A DNA stretch of 64,000 nucleotides from Ruminococcaceae bacterium FB2012 (GCA_900104495.1 FMXS01000004.1:62001-126000), one strand, 5' to 3'. Counted from the first letter of the stretch, positions 17,213 through 27,673 are shown. The notes: generated by a model not told the origin, from the sequence alone. Program-made: numbers and translations.

Positions 17213-20200
17213 ATGTACCTAAGGTCGCTTGAGCTGCAAGGCTTCAAGTCCTTTCCCGATAAAATAAAGCTGGAATTCAACAAGGGCATCTCGGCTGTTG
17301 TGGGTCCCAACGGCTCGGGCAAATCCAATATAGGCGACGCTATGCGCTGGGTAATGGGCGAACAGTCCTCAAAGACCCTTCGCGGCGGCAAAATGGAGGA
17401 CGTTATCTTCCACGGCACCAAGAACCGTCCCGCGGCAGGCTTCGCACAGGTGACCCTTAATATCGACAATACCGACCGCGCTTTGGATATGGATACCGAC
17501 CTGGTGTCGGTGTCGAGAAAGCTCTACCGCAACGGCGACAGCGAATATCTTATCAACGGCAAAAACGTCCGTCTGAAAGACGTACTGGAGCTGTTTATGG
17601 ACACGGGTCTCGGAAGAGACGGCTATTCCATAATCGGACAGGGCAGGATCGCTGACATCGTCAGCAGCAAATCCACCGAAAGACGCGAGATCTTCGAGGA
17701 AGCCGCAGGCATCTCGAAGTTCAGATACAAGAAGGAGGAGGCCGAGAGAAAACTCAAAGCCGCCGAAGACAACATTGCCAGGCTGAGAGACATCCTCTCC
17801 GAACTGGAGAGCCGTATCGGGCCGCTTGAAAAGCAGTGCGAGAAGGCTAAGAAATTCAACGAGCTTTATGGCAGAAAAAGCAAGCTGGAGATAGACGTCT
17901 GGGTAACCCAGATGAAGCAGATCGACAGGACTCTTTCCGAGAATAAGGAAAAGGCCGAACTGCTGGCTCAGCAGTACGAACAGGCTTCAAAGGAAGCCGA
18001 GGAACTGAGCGACAAGGTCGATCTCTGCCGTGAGCAAAGTTCCGAGCGTTCGGTGCTTATTGACGAACTGAAAGCTAAGATACATCAGATCGAGCTGAAC
18101 AATTCCCAGGCTGATGCGGCTGTCGCCGTTATCGAGAACGATATAAAGCATCTGAAAGAGCAGATCAGCACCCTGGAATTTCAGATCGACGAGTCCGAGG
18201 GGTCGAAGTATCTGCTGGAATGCGAGCTCAAAGAAAAGAACAATGATCTTGCATCCCTTGACGAAGCTCAGAAAAAGCTGGAGAAGGATATTGCCGATAC
18301 CGAGAGCAAGTTTTCTGAGATCAAGGATAAGTCCGAGGACTTTGACAGGTCTATCAGCGAGTCCAATTCGGCGCTGAGCGGGCTTTATATCAAAAAATCC
18401 GAGCTGGCCTACAAACTCGAAAGCGCCAAGAACAGCTTCTCCGATGTTCAGGAGAGCCTGGCATCCGCCGTGGAGGACGGCAGGGACATAGAGGGCAAAT
18501 GCGACCTTGCCGCAAAGGAATTGAAAACACTTTCTGCCCAGCGGGAAAAGGCTGCCGAGCAGGAGGGTGAACTCAAAAACCGCCTTGCGGGTCTGAACAA
18601 GCTGCTTGAAAACAAGAAGTCCAAGCTGGCTTCGGCAGAGTCGCTCTACGACGACAACAATGACAAGCTCCAGCAGGCCAAACAGAAGCTGAAGATCTTG
18701 CAGGACCTTGAAAATTCAATGGAGGGCTTCGGCTACTCCGTAAAGCATATTCTGACTGCCTCAAAGCAGGGCAGGATCTCCGGCGTCCACGGGACGGTCT
18801 CCAGGCTGATAAAGGTGGACCCGGAGCATACCGTTGCCATTGAGACCGCTCTCGGCAGCGCATTGCAGTTCATAGTCGTTGAGAACGAGGACATCGCCAA
18901 GCGGGGCATCAGACTGCTGAAAGATGCCCGCGCCGGACGCGCAACCTTCCTGCCGCTTACGACCGTCAAGGGCTCCCGCTCAAAGAACCCGCCCGAGGGC
19001 GAGGAGGGCTATGTCGCCATGGCCAGCGAGCTCGTGGAGTGCGACAGCGCTTACAGAGGTATAATCGACGACCTTCTCGGAAAAATATGCATAGCCGAGG
19101 ATCTCGATTCCGCCAACGACATCGCCCGCAGACACGGTTTCGGTTTCAAGATCGTCACCTTGGACGGTCAAGTCATCAATGCGGGAGGCTCCTTTACCGG
19201 AGGAAGCACCACCAAGAATTCCGGCATCCTCTCGCGTCGGAACGAGATCGAGAAGCTGGAAAAGACTGTTGAAAAGCTGTCCGAGGAGTTTAAGAAACTC
19301 AAGGATGACAGAGAGCGTCTTATACAGGAGACCGCCAAGTTCGCTGCCGACATCGACGGCAGCAAGGATCAGCTGGCGGAGGTTTCCAAACAGCTGATGA
19401 AGCTGGATCTGGATATTACCCGGGTGAAGGACTACGAAAAGGGGTGCAGAGAAAAGCACGACGCTCTCAACGCAGAGGCCGAACGTCTCTCTATGCGGGT
19501 GACTCTGCTCACCAAGGAGATCGACGAACTGAATGCCCTTGCTGCCGAAAATGACAAGGCAATAGTCGAGGGCGAAGCCGATATGCAGACCTCTCAGAAC
19601 GAGCTGGACGAAATGAAGGCCAAGCGCGAGGAACTTTCCGAAAAGCTTTCGGCTTTGAGAATGGACCAGATCGAGCTGTCCAAGGACCGGGAAGCCTGCG
19701 CCGCATCCATAGAACGTCTTAACGAAAGCATAAACAGCAGCAGCAGCGACAAAACAAAGCTGCTCTCACAGATAGAGGAAAAGAAGGCCGGCATCGAAGA
19801 AAAGAAAAAGGACATCGAAAGGATCCGTGCCGAGGCTGCGGATTCTGTCAAGGTCATAGACGGGATCAGAAAAGAGATAAGCACCGCTCAGCGTGAGCAT
19901 TCAGAGCTTTCCGACAAGGCGGAGCTGCTTCATCAAGAAGAGAAGGCCAAACTCGGAGAGAAGGAAAAGCTATCCAACGAGATAAACAGGCTGGAGGAAC
20001 GCATCAAGTCGGCAACAGCGGAATACGACAAGCTGGCCGACAAGCTCTGGACCGACCACGAGCTGACCGTCTCCGAAGCCGAAAAGGACTGCGAGCCCGT
20101 TGAGAATATGCCCCAGGCCAACAAGGAGTTGGCGGAGCTTCGGGCGAAGATCAACGCCCTCGGCAGCGTGAACCTCGGCGCTATTGAAGAGTATGCTCAA

Positions 20201-20785
20201 GTCTCGGAGAGATACGAGTTCCTCAAAGGCCAGCTGGGGGATGTAACTAAGAGCAAGTCCGAACTGGAGACCATGATCGGCGAACTGACCGAGACCATGA
20301 AGGAAATGTTCGTCACCACCTTTGAGAAGATCAATAAGAACTTTAAGCAGGTGTTCACCGAACTTTTCGGCGGCGGTCACGGCGAACTGGAACTCTCCGA
20401 TCCCGATGACGTGCTTGAATGCGGTATAGAGATCAAGGTGGAGCCTCCCGGAAAGATAGTGAAGAATCTGCTGTCGCTGTCGGGCGGTGAACAGGCCTTC
20501 GTGGCGGTGTGCATCTATTTCTCGATACTGAAGATCAGCCCCTCGCCCTTCTGTCTGCTGGACGAGATCGAAGCCGCTCTTGACGAGAGCAATGTGGTCA
20601 AGTACGCCCAGTATCTCCACCGATTCACCGACACCACCCAGTTTATTGCAATAACCCACAGGCGCGGCACTATGGAAGAGGCGGATGTGCTTTACGGCGT
20701 CACCATGCAGGATAAGGGCATCTCCAAGCTGCTGAAAATGGACCCGGGAGATACGATAGATCTTGAAACCCCGAAAAAGGAGTGA
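17213..20785 (+). CDS. smc: Chromosome segregation protein SMC
   Basis: 1190-residue SMC ATPase that compacts and separates chromosomes with ScpA and ScpB (not in this window). Walker A GPNGSGKSNIGDAMRW at about 32, coiled coil to about 500, hinge at about 505-660 (GVHGTVSRL to GGSFTGGST), second coiled coil, then the ABC signature LSGGEQAF and Walker B CLLDEIEAALDESN. The family usually reads LSGGERAL and DEVDAALD, so small changes are present but all ATPase elements are kept. It lies immediately before ftsY (5 bp gap) as in most Firmicutes. Confidence 0.97.
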   Translation: MYLRSLELQGFKSFPDKIKLEFNKGISAVVGPNGSGKSNIGDAMRWVMGEQSSKTLRGGKMEDVIFHGTKNRPAAGFAQVTLNIDNTDRALDMDTDLVSVSRKLYRNGDSEYLINGKNVRLKDVLELFMDTGLGRDGYSIIGQGRIADIVSSKSTERREIFEEAAGISKFRYKKEEAERKLKAAEDNIARLRDILSELESRIGPLEKQCEKAKKFNELYGRKSKLEIDVWVTQMKQIDRTLSENKEKAELLAQQYEQASKEAEELSDKVDLCREQSSERSVLIDELKAKIHQIELNNSQADAAVAVIENDIKHLKEQISTLEFQIDESEGSKYLLECELKEKNNDLASLDEAQKKLEKDIADTESKFSEIKDKSEDFDRSISESNSALSGLYIKKSELAYKLESAKNSFSDVQESLASAVEDGRDIEGKCDLAAKELKTLSAQREKAAEQEGELKNRLAGLNKLLENKKSKLASAESLYDDNNDKLQQAKQKLKILQDLENSMEGFGYSVKHILTASKQGRISGVHGTVSRLIKVDPEHTVAIETALGSALQFIVVENEDIAKRGIRLLKDARAGRATFLPLTTVKGSRSKNPPEGEEGYVAMASELVECDSAYRGIIDDLLGKICIAEDLDSANDIARRHGFGFKIVTLDGQVINAGGSFTGGSTTKNSGILSRRNEIEKLEKTVEKLSEEFKKLKDDRERLIQETAKFAADIDGSKDQLAEVSKQLMKLDLDITRVKDYEKGCREKHDALNAEAERLSMRVTLLTKEIDELNALAAENDKAIVEGEADMQTSQNELDEMKAKREELSEKLSALRMDQIELSKDREACAASIERLNESINSSSSDKTKLLSQIEEKKAGIEEKKKDIERIRAEAADSVKVIDGIRKEISTAQREHSELSDKAELLHQEEKAKLGEKEKLSNEINRLEERIKSATAEYDKLADKLWTDHELTVSEAEKDCEPVENMPQANKELAELRAKINALGSVNLGAIEEYAQVSERYEFLKGQLGDVTKSKSELETMIGELTETMKEMFVTTFEKINKNFKQVFTELFGGGHGELELSDPDDVLECGIEIKVEPPGKIVKNLLSLSGGEQAFVAVCIYFSILKISPSPFCLLDEIEAALDESNVVKYAQYLHRFTDTTQFIAITHRRGTMEEADVLYGVTMQDKGISKLLKMDPGDTIDLETPKKE

Positions 20786-20790
20786 TATAA

Positions 20791-21696
<906 letters not shown>

Positions 21697-21754
21697 ATGA
21701 AAAGCAAGTAAGAGAAGTAAAGGCAATTGATAGACATTTGGAGATATTACAGCT

Positions 21755-22258
21755 ATGGATAAGGTTTTATTTGTAGTCGATATGCAGGAGATATATGCCG
21801 GCAGAGGACGCAACAAGGAAAAATACAGCTACGATACAGACAGGCTGATCGACAACGTTAATCTGAGACTTGCAGAGTATCAGCCCGAGGAGATATTCTA
21901 TTTCAAGAGTATTGCCAAGGGCCTTGGCGGTCTGTTCGGTGCAATGCCAAAGGCGGATACCCACGAAGCAAAGTTTGTGGAGCGGCTGAAAATAATCGGC
22001 AAGAACGTTTACGAGCGCAGCAAACCCGACGTGCTTAGTATCGACAAAGTAGCGGACTTTGTCTGCTCCCGGAACATCGAACAGATCGAGATCGTCGGTG
22101 TGGATGTGAACAACTCCATCGGATTGACCACGGTAACGGCTACTAACGAGCTGAACATAAACGTGCTCTACAATTCAAACTGCATGGTCTTTGTTTCGCC
22201 GGAAAAGTCGGAGAAGATGAGAGAAAAATTCAAGCGCAGCCGCGTTACGCTGCTGTAA
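21755..22258 (+). CDS. Isochorismatase-fold cysteine-hydrolase-like protein, Cys replaced by Ser
   Basis: 167 residues with the isochorismatase fold: VVDMQ (Asp9), a Lys at 90 in ERSKPDVLS, and the strand-turn IEIVGVDVNNSIGLTTVTA. Working members have a nucleophilic Cys six residues after the Gly of this turn. Here that residue is Ser121 (codon TCC), and the usual Thr-Asp before it are Asn-Asn. Nicotinamidase-type activity is therefore doubtful. RBS GGAG lies before the ATG. It starts 58 bp after ftsY and ends 12 bp before rdgB, so it is probably co-expressed with the nucleotide clean-up gene. Function unknown. Confidence 0.65.
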   Translation: MDKVLFVVDMQEIYAGRGRNKEKYSYDTDRLIDNVNLRLAEYQPEEIFYFKSIAKGLGGLFGAMPKADTHEAKFVERLKIIGKNVYERSKPDVLSIDKVADFVCSRNIEQIEIVGVDVNNSIGLTTVTATNELNINVLYNSNCMVFVSPEKSEKMREKFKRSRVTLL

Positions 22259-22270
22259 CGGAGCAGAGAT

Positions 22271-22855
22271 ATGAAACTGATAATCGCAAGCAACAACAAA
22301 GGCAAGATCAGAGAGTACAAGCAGATACTGGAGCCTATGGGCTTTGAGGTCCTGTCTCAGAGCGAGGCGGGGATCTCCCTTGAAGCAGAGGAAACAGGCA
22401 CTACCTTTGCCGAGAACGCCGCTATAAAAGCCCGGGCGATCTTCGGAATGACAAGCTGCGCAGTGCTTGCCGACGACAGCGGCCTTTCGGTGGATGCGCT
22501 GAACGGCGAGCCGGGAGTCTACTCCGCCCGCTACGGCGGTCTGGAGACCTCCGGGGAGCGTTCGCAGCTGGTGCTGGATAAGCTCAAGGATGTTCCCGAG
22601 GAGAAAAGGGGAGCCCACTTTGTCTGCAATATCCACTTGATATTGCAGGACGGCAGAGAGATCACCGTGGAGGGCAGCTGCTCCGGCAGGATAGGCTATG
22701 CTCCCGTGGGAGAGAACGGCTTCGGATATGACCCGATATTCATGTTCGGGGATAAGAGCTTCGCACAGATCCCCGCGGATGAAAAGAATCGTGTCTCTCA
22801 TCGGGCTGACGCTCTGAAGAAGCTGATCGAAAAACTAAAGGAGACGGATATATGA
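22271..22855 (+). CDS. rdgB: XTP/dITP diphosphatase (RdgB/HAM1)
   Basis: Removes non-canonical purine nucleotides (XTP, dITP, ITP) from the pool by releasing pyrophosphate. 194 residues with the family signature from the first residues (IIASNNKGKIREYK), ENAAIKARA, LADDSGLSVDALNG and GVYSARYGG, and the base-recognition FGYDPIF. RBS GGAGCAGAG. Its last codons overlap the yhbY start (ATGA), indicating coupling. Confidence 0.94.
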   Translation: MKLIIASNNKGKIREYKQILEPMGFEVLSQSEAGISLEAEETGTTFAENAAIKARAIFGMTSCAVLADDSGLSVDALNGEPGVYSARYGGLETSGERSQLVLDKLKDVPEEKRGAHFVCNIHLILQDGREITVEGSCSGRIGYAPVGENGFGYDPIFMFGDKSFAQIPADEKNRVSHRADALKKLIEKLKETDI

Positions 22856-23148
22856 TAACACCTAAGCAGAGAGCCGAGCTGAAAGCTCTGGCAAACTCCC
22901 TGGAGCCTGCTTTTCAAGTGGGCAAGGGGGGCGTCAACGACGCGCAGGTCGCTCAGATCGACGATTATCTCAGAGTTCACGAGCTGGTGAAGATTAAGGT
23001 GCTGGATAATTCGCTTTACACTGCCAAGGAAGCCGCCGCTGAGATCGCGGAGCTCATCTCCGCCGAGGTGGTGCAGGTCATCGGCTCGAAAGCGATACTC
23101 TACAAGCGCAACGAGAAGGAGCCTGTAATAAGGCTGAAAAACAGATGA
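22852..23148 (+). CDS. yhbY: YhbY-family RNA-binding protein (CRM domain)
   Basis: 98-residue CRM-domain protein associated with pre-50S particles. It starts with the standard MITPKQRAELKALANSLEP, followed by QVGKGGVNDAQVAQ and ending IGSKAILYKRN. The GKGG turn is the RNA-binding loop. Coupled to both neighbours by 4-bp overlaps. The order yhbY-nadD-yqeK-rsfS is conserved in Firmicutes. Confidence 0.93.
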   Translation: MITPKQRAELKALANSLEPAFQVGKGGVNDAQVAQIDDYLRVHELVKIKVLDNSLYTAKEAAAEIAELISAEVVQVIGSKAILYKRNEKEPVIRLKNR

Positions 23149-24347
23149 GCACGGCAATAGGACTTTTTGGCGGGACCTTCGATCCCGTCCATTTGGGACA
23201 CCGGTATCTTGCCGAGGCGGCGGTCAGAGAGGCCGGCCTCGACAGGCTGATAATAATGCCTGCAAAGATACCTCCCCATAAGGCGGACGCAAAGATAGTT
23301 TCGGGTGAACAGCGCCTTGAAATGTGCCGCCTCGCCTTTGCCGATCTTGACAAGGCAGAGATCTCCGACTACGAGCTGGGGCTTGAAGGCAAGAGCTATT
23401 CCTACAACACGGTCAGGTATCTGAAAGACAGATATCCCGACAGCAGGATATGCTTCATCATGGGCAGCGACCAGCTTGAAGTCTTCGACACCTGGTACCG
23501 CTGGCAGGATATACTTGAGATAGCGGATCTGATAGTCCTTTCACGCGAGGACAGCCTTGATTCCGACGAGCTGAAAAAGAAGGCCGCAAGGATCTCGGAT
23601 AAGCCGGGAAAGATCACGGTCATCAGCGTTGAGCCCTTTGAGATCTCTTCCACGAAGATCAGAGAGATGATCGGGAACAACGAAGACTGCTCTTGCTATC
23701 TGGATAAAAAAGTGATAGAATATATTAAGGCCAACGGTCTTTACAAAGCCGAAGCTCCCGCACCGTGGGAGAAGAAAAAATATTCCGTTTACAAGACATA
23801 TATCAAGGAACATCTTTCCAAGAAGCGGGCCCAGCATTCCGTCAATGTGGCGGAAACTGCTCTGAAACTGGCAGGAATGTACGGCGCTGACAGGGAAAAG
23901 GCTTATGTGGCCGGGCTTCTGCACGACGTATGCAAGGAAATGCCTGCTGAAAAACAGCTGGAATATGTCCTGCGTTCGCCGCTGGATGTAAGCGAGTACG
24001 AGAAAAAGACTCCTGCGCTGTTCCATGCGGTGGCGGGCTCAGTGTTCATCCGGGAGGAGTTCGGCATTACAGACCCGGAGATAGTCAAGGCAATAAGGTA
24101 TCACACCGTGGCCTGCGGGAATATGGACAAGCTTTCGCAGGTGATCTACATAGCCGATCTTATTTCCGAGGACAGGGATTACAAGGACGTCAAGAGGATG
24201 CGGAAGGTGGCAGAGCAGAGCCTTGAAAAGGCAATGCTCGAAGCACTGAAATTTTCTTTAGCCGATTCCGTCGGCAAAGAGAATACCATCCCGCTGTGTA
24301 CGCTTGAAGCATACAATTATTTTTTGAAGCTCAAAAAAGGGACATAA
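23145..24347 (+). CDS. nadD: Fused nicotinate-nucleotide adenylyltransferase NadD and YqeK-type HD hydrolase
   Basis: One 400-residue frame joins two genes that are separate neighbours in Bacillus. Residues 1-200 are NadD: GLFGGTFDPVHLGH nucleotide-binding motif and a C-terminal EISSTKIREMI. Residues 210-400 are a YqeK HD domain: RAQHSVNVAETA, GLLHDVCKEMP, FHAVAGS, IRYHTVA, YIADLISEDR. NadD adenylates nicotinate mononucleotide for NAD; YqeK members are reported to be diadenosine tetraphosphate hydrolases. No stop or frameshift separates the halves, so this is a true fusion. The ATG overlaps yhbY by 4 bp. Confidence 0.93.
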   Translation: MSTAIGLFGGTFDPVHLGHRYLAEAAVREAGLDRLIIMPAKIPPHKADAKIVSGEQRLEMCRLAFADLDKAEISDYELGLEGKSYSYNTVRYLKDRYPDSRICFIMGSDQLEVFDTWYRWQDILEIADLIVLSREDSLDSDELKKKAARISDKPGKITVISVEPFEISSTKIREMIGNNEDCSCYLDKKVIEYIKANGLYKAEAPAPWEKKKYSVYKTYIKEHLSKKRAQHSVNVAETALKLAGMYGADREKAYVAGLLHDVCKEMPAEKQLEYVLRSPLDVSEYEKKTPALFHAVAGSVFIREEFGITDPEIVKAIRYHTVACGNMDKLSQVIYIADLISEDRDYKDVKRMRKVAEQSLEKAMLEALKFSLADSVGKENTIPLCTLEAYNYFLKLKKGT

Positions 24348-24388
24348 CACGCCGGAGCAGGCGTGACGTTAAATAAAGGAGGAAAAGT

Positions 24389-24757
24389 ATGGCTCAGATC
24401 GAACAGAAGCAGATGATCGAAACTGTTATCAAGGCACTGGATTCCAAGAGAGCGGAGGATATCCATCTTATCGGCATCAAGGATCTTACTATCGTTGCGG
24501 ACTATTTCGTTATCGCCAACGGTACTTCAAGCACTCAGACCAAGGCCCTTGCCGACGAGGTGGAATTTCAGCTCAAGCAGAAGGGGATCGAGCCCACCCG
24601 CACCGAGGGCTATCAGGGTGCGAACTGGATAGTGCTGGACTACGGCGATATTGTAGTTCATGTGTTCTATAAGGAAACAAGAGACTTCTACAACCTTGAA
24701 AGGCTCTGGCAGGACGGCGAGCAGATCGACATTTCCGAATATATCGTCAAGGAATGA
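24389..24757 (+). CDS. rsfS: Ribosomal silencing factor RsfS
   Basis: 122-residue protein that binds L14 of the 50S subunit and blocks subunit joining in poor growth conditions. Characteristic motifs: IKDLTIVADYFVIANGTS, TEGYQGANWIVLDYGDIVVHVF, FYNLERLW. RBS AAAGGAGG is strong. A small hairpin (CACGCC/GGCGTG) lies in the 41-bp gap after the nadD-yqeK fusion, but it has no T tract. Confidence 0.95.
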   Translation: MAQIEQKQMIETVIKALDSKRAEDIHLIGIKDLTIVADYFVIANGTSSTQTKALADEVEFQLKQKGIEPTRTEGYQGANWIVLDYGDIVVHVFYKETRDFYNLERLWQDGEQIDISEYIVKE

Positions 24758-24769
24758 CGGAGGTGCGTT

Positions 24770-25111
24770 ATGGGACATTCCGTCAACGGCAGAAACCTCT
24801 GCGGCCTGATCGCAGGCTATATGGTGATAAAAGGCATCCTTAATCTGATACTGGGTTTCAGCGGTTTTAATGTGATGATGCTGGCAGTATCTGCGGGTCT
24901 CGGCTTCGGGATGCTCATAAGGTTCAGATATATGAACTATATCACGGCGGCATTCCTGTTCGTTATGGTTGTCATCCACATCAAGGATAACATCACGAAT
25001 ATCGGGCTCAATGTCCATATCGTTTATCTGATCGAAGCAGTTATTGATGTGGTCTGCGCCTTTAAGCTGGTGGCAGATCGGGACATCAGAGAATGGTTCG
25101 ATCACAGCTAA
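24770..25111 (+). CDS. Small integral membrane protein, unknown
   Basis: 113 residues with about four hydrophobic segments (roughly 8-28, 30-48, 52-68, 78-100) and a charged C-terminal end (VADRDIREWFDHS). No motif recognised. It has a good RBS (GGAGGTGC) and lies 12 bp after rsfS and 32 bp before leuS, so it is probably expressed with them. Its codon use resembles the neighbours, which supports a real gene. Confidence 0.7.
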   Translation: MGHSVNGRNLCGLIAGYMVIKGILNLILGFSGFNVMMLAVSAGLGFGMLIRFRYMNYITAAFLFVMVVIHIKDNITNIGLNVHIVYLIEAVIDVVCAFKLVADRDIREWFDHS

Positions 25112-25143
25112 GGTCAATTATTTTTTGCAAAGGAATGATATAA

Positions 25144-27573
25144 ATGAAGTACGATTTCAGTACAGTAGAGAAGAAATGGCAGAAATACTGGGCCGATCAC
25201 GAGACCTTCAAGACCGACGTCTGGGATTTCTCGAAGCCCAAGTTCTATGCCCTCGATATGTTCCCCTATCCGTCGGGCGTGGGCCTTCACGCTGGTCATC
25301 CCGAGGGCTACACAGCTACGGATATCGTTTCCCGTATGAAGCGTATGCAGGGCTATAATGTCCTTCATCCCATGGGTTACGACTCCTTCGGCCTTCCCGC
25401 CGAGCAGTATGCCGTTACCACCGGTAATCACCCCAACGGCTTCACTCAGAAGAATATCGAGACCTTCTCCAAGCAGCTGAGAGAGCTGGGCTTTGACTAT
25501 GACTGGTCAAAGATGATCGCCACTTCCGATCCCAAGTATTACAAGTGGACCCAGTGGATCTTCAAGCAGCTCTATCTCGACGGTTACGCCAAGTATATAG
25601 ATATGCCCGTCAACTGGTGCGAGGAACTGGGAACCGTTCTCTCAAACGACGAGGTCATTGACGGCAAATCCGAGCGCGGCGGCTATCCCGTGGTGAGAAA
25701 GAATATGAAGCAGTGGGTCATCAATCAGCCCGCTTTCGCAGAGAAGCTCCTTGAGGGCCTCGAGGAGATCGACTGGCCCGAATCCACCAAGCAGATGCAG
25801 CGCAACTGGATCGGCAAGTCCACCGGCGTTGAGGTGGAGTTCGACATCGTGGGCGGAGGAAAGTTCTCTATCTTCACTACCTGTATCGAAACTATCTACG
25901 GCATAACCTTTATGGTGCTGGCCCCCGAGGGCGACATCACCGCCGGACTGCTGGACAGAGTCCAGAACCGTGAAGAGGTGGAGGCTTACATCAACGAGAC
26001 CAAGAAGAAGAACGATATGGACCGCACCGAACTTAACAAGACCAAGTCCGGCTGCGAGCTTAAAGGCGTGACCTGTATCAACCCCGTTAACGGCAGAGAA
26101 GTCCGTATGTTCATCGGTGATTTCGTTCTCGCCAGCTACGGCACCGGTGCAGTAATGGCCGTCCCCAGCCACGATCAGAGAGACTTTGAGTATGCGATTG
26201 CCCACAACATCGATATGCTCCAGGTCATCGACGGCAAGGACCAGCACATCGACGTCTCCGAAGCCGCTATGGAAAAGACCGAGTATCTCGGCAAGGGCTA
26301 TAAGCTCATCAACTCCGAGGAGTTCACCGGCATGACCGTCGAAGATGCCAAGGAGGCTATCACCGTCAAGCTGGAGAAAATGGGCAGAGCCAAGAGGACT
26401 GTCAACTATCACTTCCGCGAGTGGATCTTCGCCCGTCAGCGCTATTGGGGCGAGCCCGTTCCCGTGGTCCACGGCGAGGACGGCGAGATACACGTCCTCG
26501 ATGACTCCGAGCTGCCGCTTATCCTTCCCGAACTGGATGACTACAAGGGCAAGAACGGCAAGGCTCCCCTTGAAAATGCGACGGAGTGGAAACAGTACGA
26601 CCACAACGGCATCAAGGGCACCCGCGAGACCTCTACTATGCCCGGAAGCGCCGGCTCCAGCTGGTATTTCTTCAGATACATCGACCCCGACAACGACAAA
26701 GAGTTTGCAAACCAGGAGCTTCTGAAGCATTGGATGCCTGTCGATCTTTACATCGGCGGTCCCGAGCACGCAGTAGGTCATCTTATTTATTCCAGAATTT
26801 GGAACAGATATCTCTACGACAAGGGCCTTGCTCCCACCAAGGAGCCCTTCAAGAAGCTGGTGCATCAAGGCATGATCCTGGGCGAGAACGGCATCAAAAT
26901 GGGCAAGCGTTTCCCCGAGTTCGTGGTCAATCCCTCCGACATCGTAAGAGATTACGGTGCAGATACTCTGAGGCTTTACGAAATGTTCATGGGACCCCTT
27001 GAAGTCAGCAAGCCCTGGAGCAAGAGCGGCGTCGAGGGTGCAAAGAAGTTTCTCAACCGCGTATGGAATTTCTTCACTGAGCCCGCAAACCTCACCGATA
27101 CCAACGACGGCGAGCTTTCCAAGGTCTATCATCAGACCGTCAAGAAGGTCACCGACGACTTTGAGCAGCTTGCGTTCAATACAGCTATCGCTCAGATGAT
27201 GATCTTCGTCAACGCCCTCTACAAGAAGGAGAGCTGCCCGAAGGAATACGCCGAGGGCTTTATCAAGATGCTTTCCTGCGTGGCTCCCCATATCTGCGAG
27301 GAGATCTGGAGCCAGTTCGGACATGACGATACTATCGCCTACGAGAGCTGGCCCGCTTACGACGAGGCCGAGCTGGTGGAGAACACTATCGAGATCGTGG
27401 TACAGGTGAACGGAAAACTCAGAGGCAGACTCAACGTTCCCGCAGATATTGAGCAGGCAGATACCGTGGCTCTCGCTAAGCAGGACGAAGGCGTCGCCAA
27501 GGCTATCGAAGGCAAGAACATCGTCAAGGAGATCTACGTCAAGGGCAGGCTCGTAAATATCGTAGTAAAGTGA
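25144..27573 (+). CDS. leuS: Leucyl-tRNA synthetase
   Basis: 809-residue class I synthetase. The HIGH motif lies in PYPSGVGLHAGHPEGYTATD (residues 39-58), the tRNA editing CP1 domain spans about 220-400, and the catalytic core, anticodon-binding domain and C-terminal domain follow. The KMSKS loop reads KMGKR (residues 585-589) followed by FPEFVVNPSDIV. Bacterial LeuRS normally has KMSKS followed by GNVVNP, so this loop is non-standard. RBS AAAGGAATG. There is no T-box in the 32-bp gap before it, so leucine control, if any, must come from farther upstream. Confidence 0.96.
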   Translation: MKYDFSTVEKKWQKYWADHETFKTDVWDFSKPKFYALDMFPYPSGVGLHAGHPEGYTATDIVSRMKRMQGYNVLHPMGYDSFGLPAEQYAVTTGNHPNGFTQKNIETFSKQLRELGFDYDWSKMIATSDPKYYKWTQWIFKQLYLDGYAKYIDMPVNWCEELGTVLSNDEVIDGKSERGGYPVVRKNMKQWVINQPAFAEKLLEGLEEIDWPESTKQMQRNWIGKSTGVEVEFDIVGGGKFSIFTTCIETIYGITFMVLAPEGDITAGLLDRVQNREEVEAYINETKKKNDMDRTELNKTKSGCELKGVTCINPVNGREVRMFIGDFVLASYGTGAVMAVPSHDQRDFEYAIAHNIDMLQVIDGKDQHIDVSEAAMEKTEYLGKGYKLINSEEFTGMTVEDAKEAITVKLEKMGRAKRTVNYHFREWIFARQRYWGEPVPVVHGEDGEIHVLDDSELPLILPELDDYKGKNGKAPLENATEWKQYDHNGIKGTRETSTMPGSAGSSWYFFRYIDPDNDKEFANQELLKHWMPVDLYIGGPEHAVGHLIYSRIWNRYLYDKGLAPTKEPFKKLVHQGMILGENGIKMGKRFPEFVVNPSDIVRDYGADTLRLYEMFMGPLEVSKPWSKSGVEGAKKFLNRVWNFFTEPANLTDTNDGELSKVYHQTVKKVTDDFEQLAFNTAIAQMMIFVNALYKKESCPKEYAEGFIKMLSCVAPHICEEIWSQFGHDDTIAYESWPAYDEAELVENTIEIVVQVNGKLRGRLNVPADIEQADTVALAKQDEGVAKAIEGKNIVKEIYVKGRLVNIVVK

Positions 27574-27638
27574 CCGAGGAAATTTGTAAATACAGTTAAT
27601 TCTCTTAAAAATCATTTAAATATTTTTTGTGAAAGCTA

Positions 27639-27667
27639 TTGACAATTGCAGTGTGATATAGTATAAT
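27639..27667 (+). promoter_or_regulatory. Promoter of rpsU
   Basis: TTGACA (27639-27644), 17-bp spacer, TATAAT (27662-27667): full consensus. Confidence 0.9.
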
Positions 27668-27673
27668 GTTATT

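Noticed and set aside
24350..24366. CACGCC/GGCGTG hairpin before rsfS considered as a terminator
   Set aside because: No T tract follows and the genes on both sides belong to a conserved operon.
25642..27615. 657-codon open frame on the minus strand opposite leuS
   Set aside because: Fully antisense to a certain gene; the sequence is low-complexity Leu/Val/Gly-rich and has no domain.
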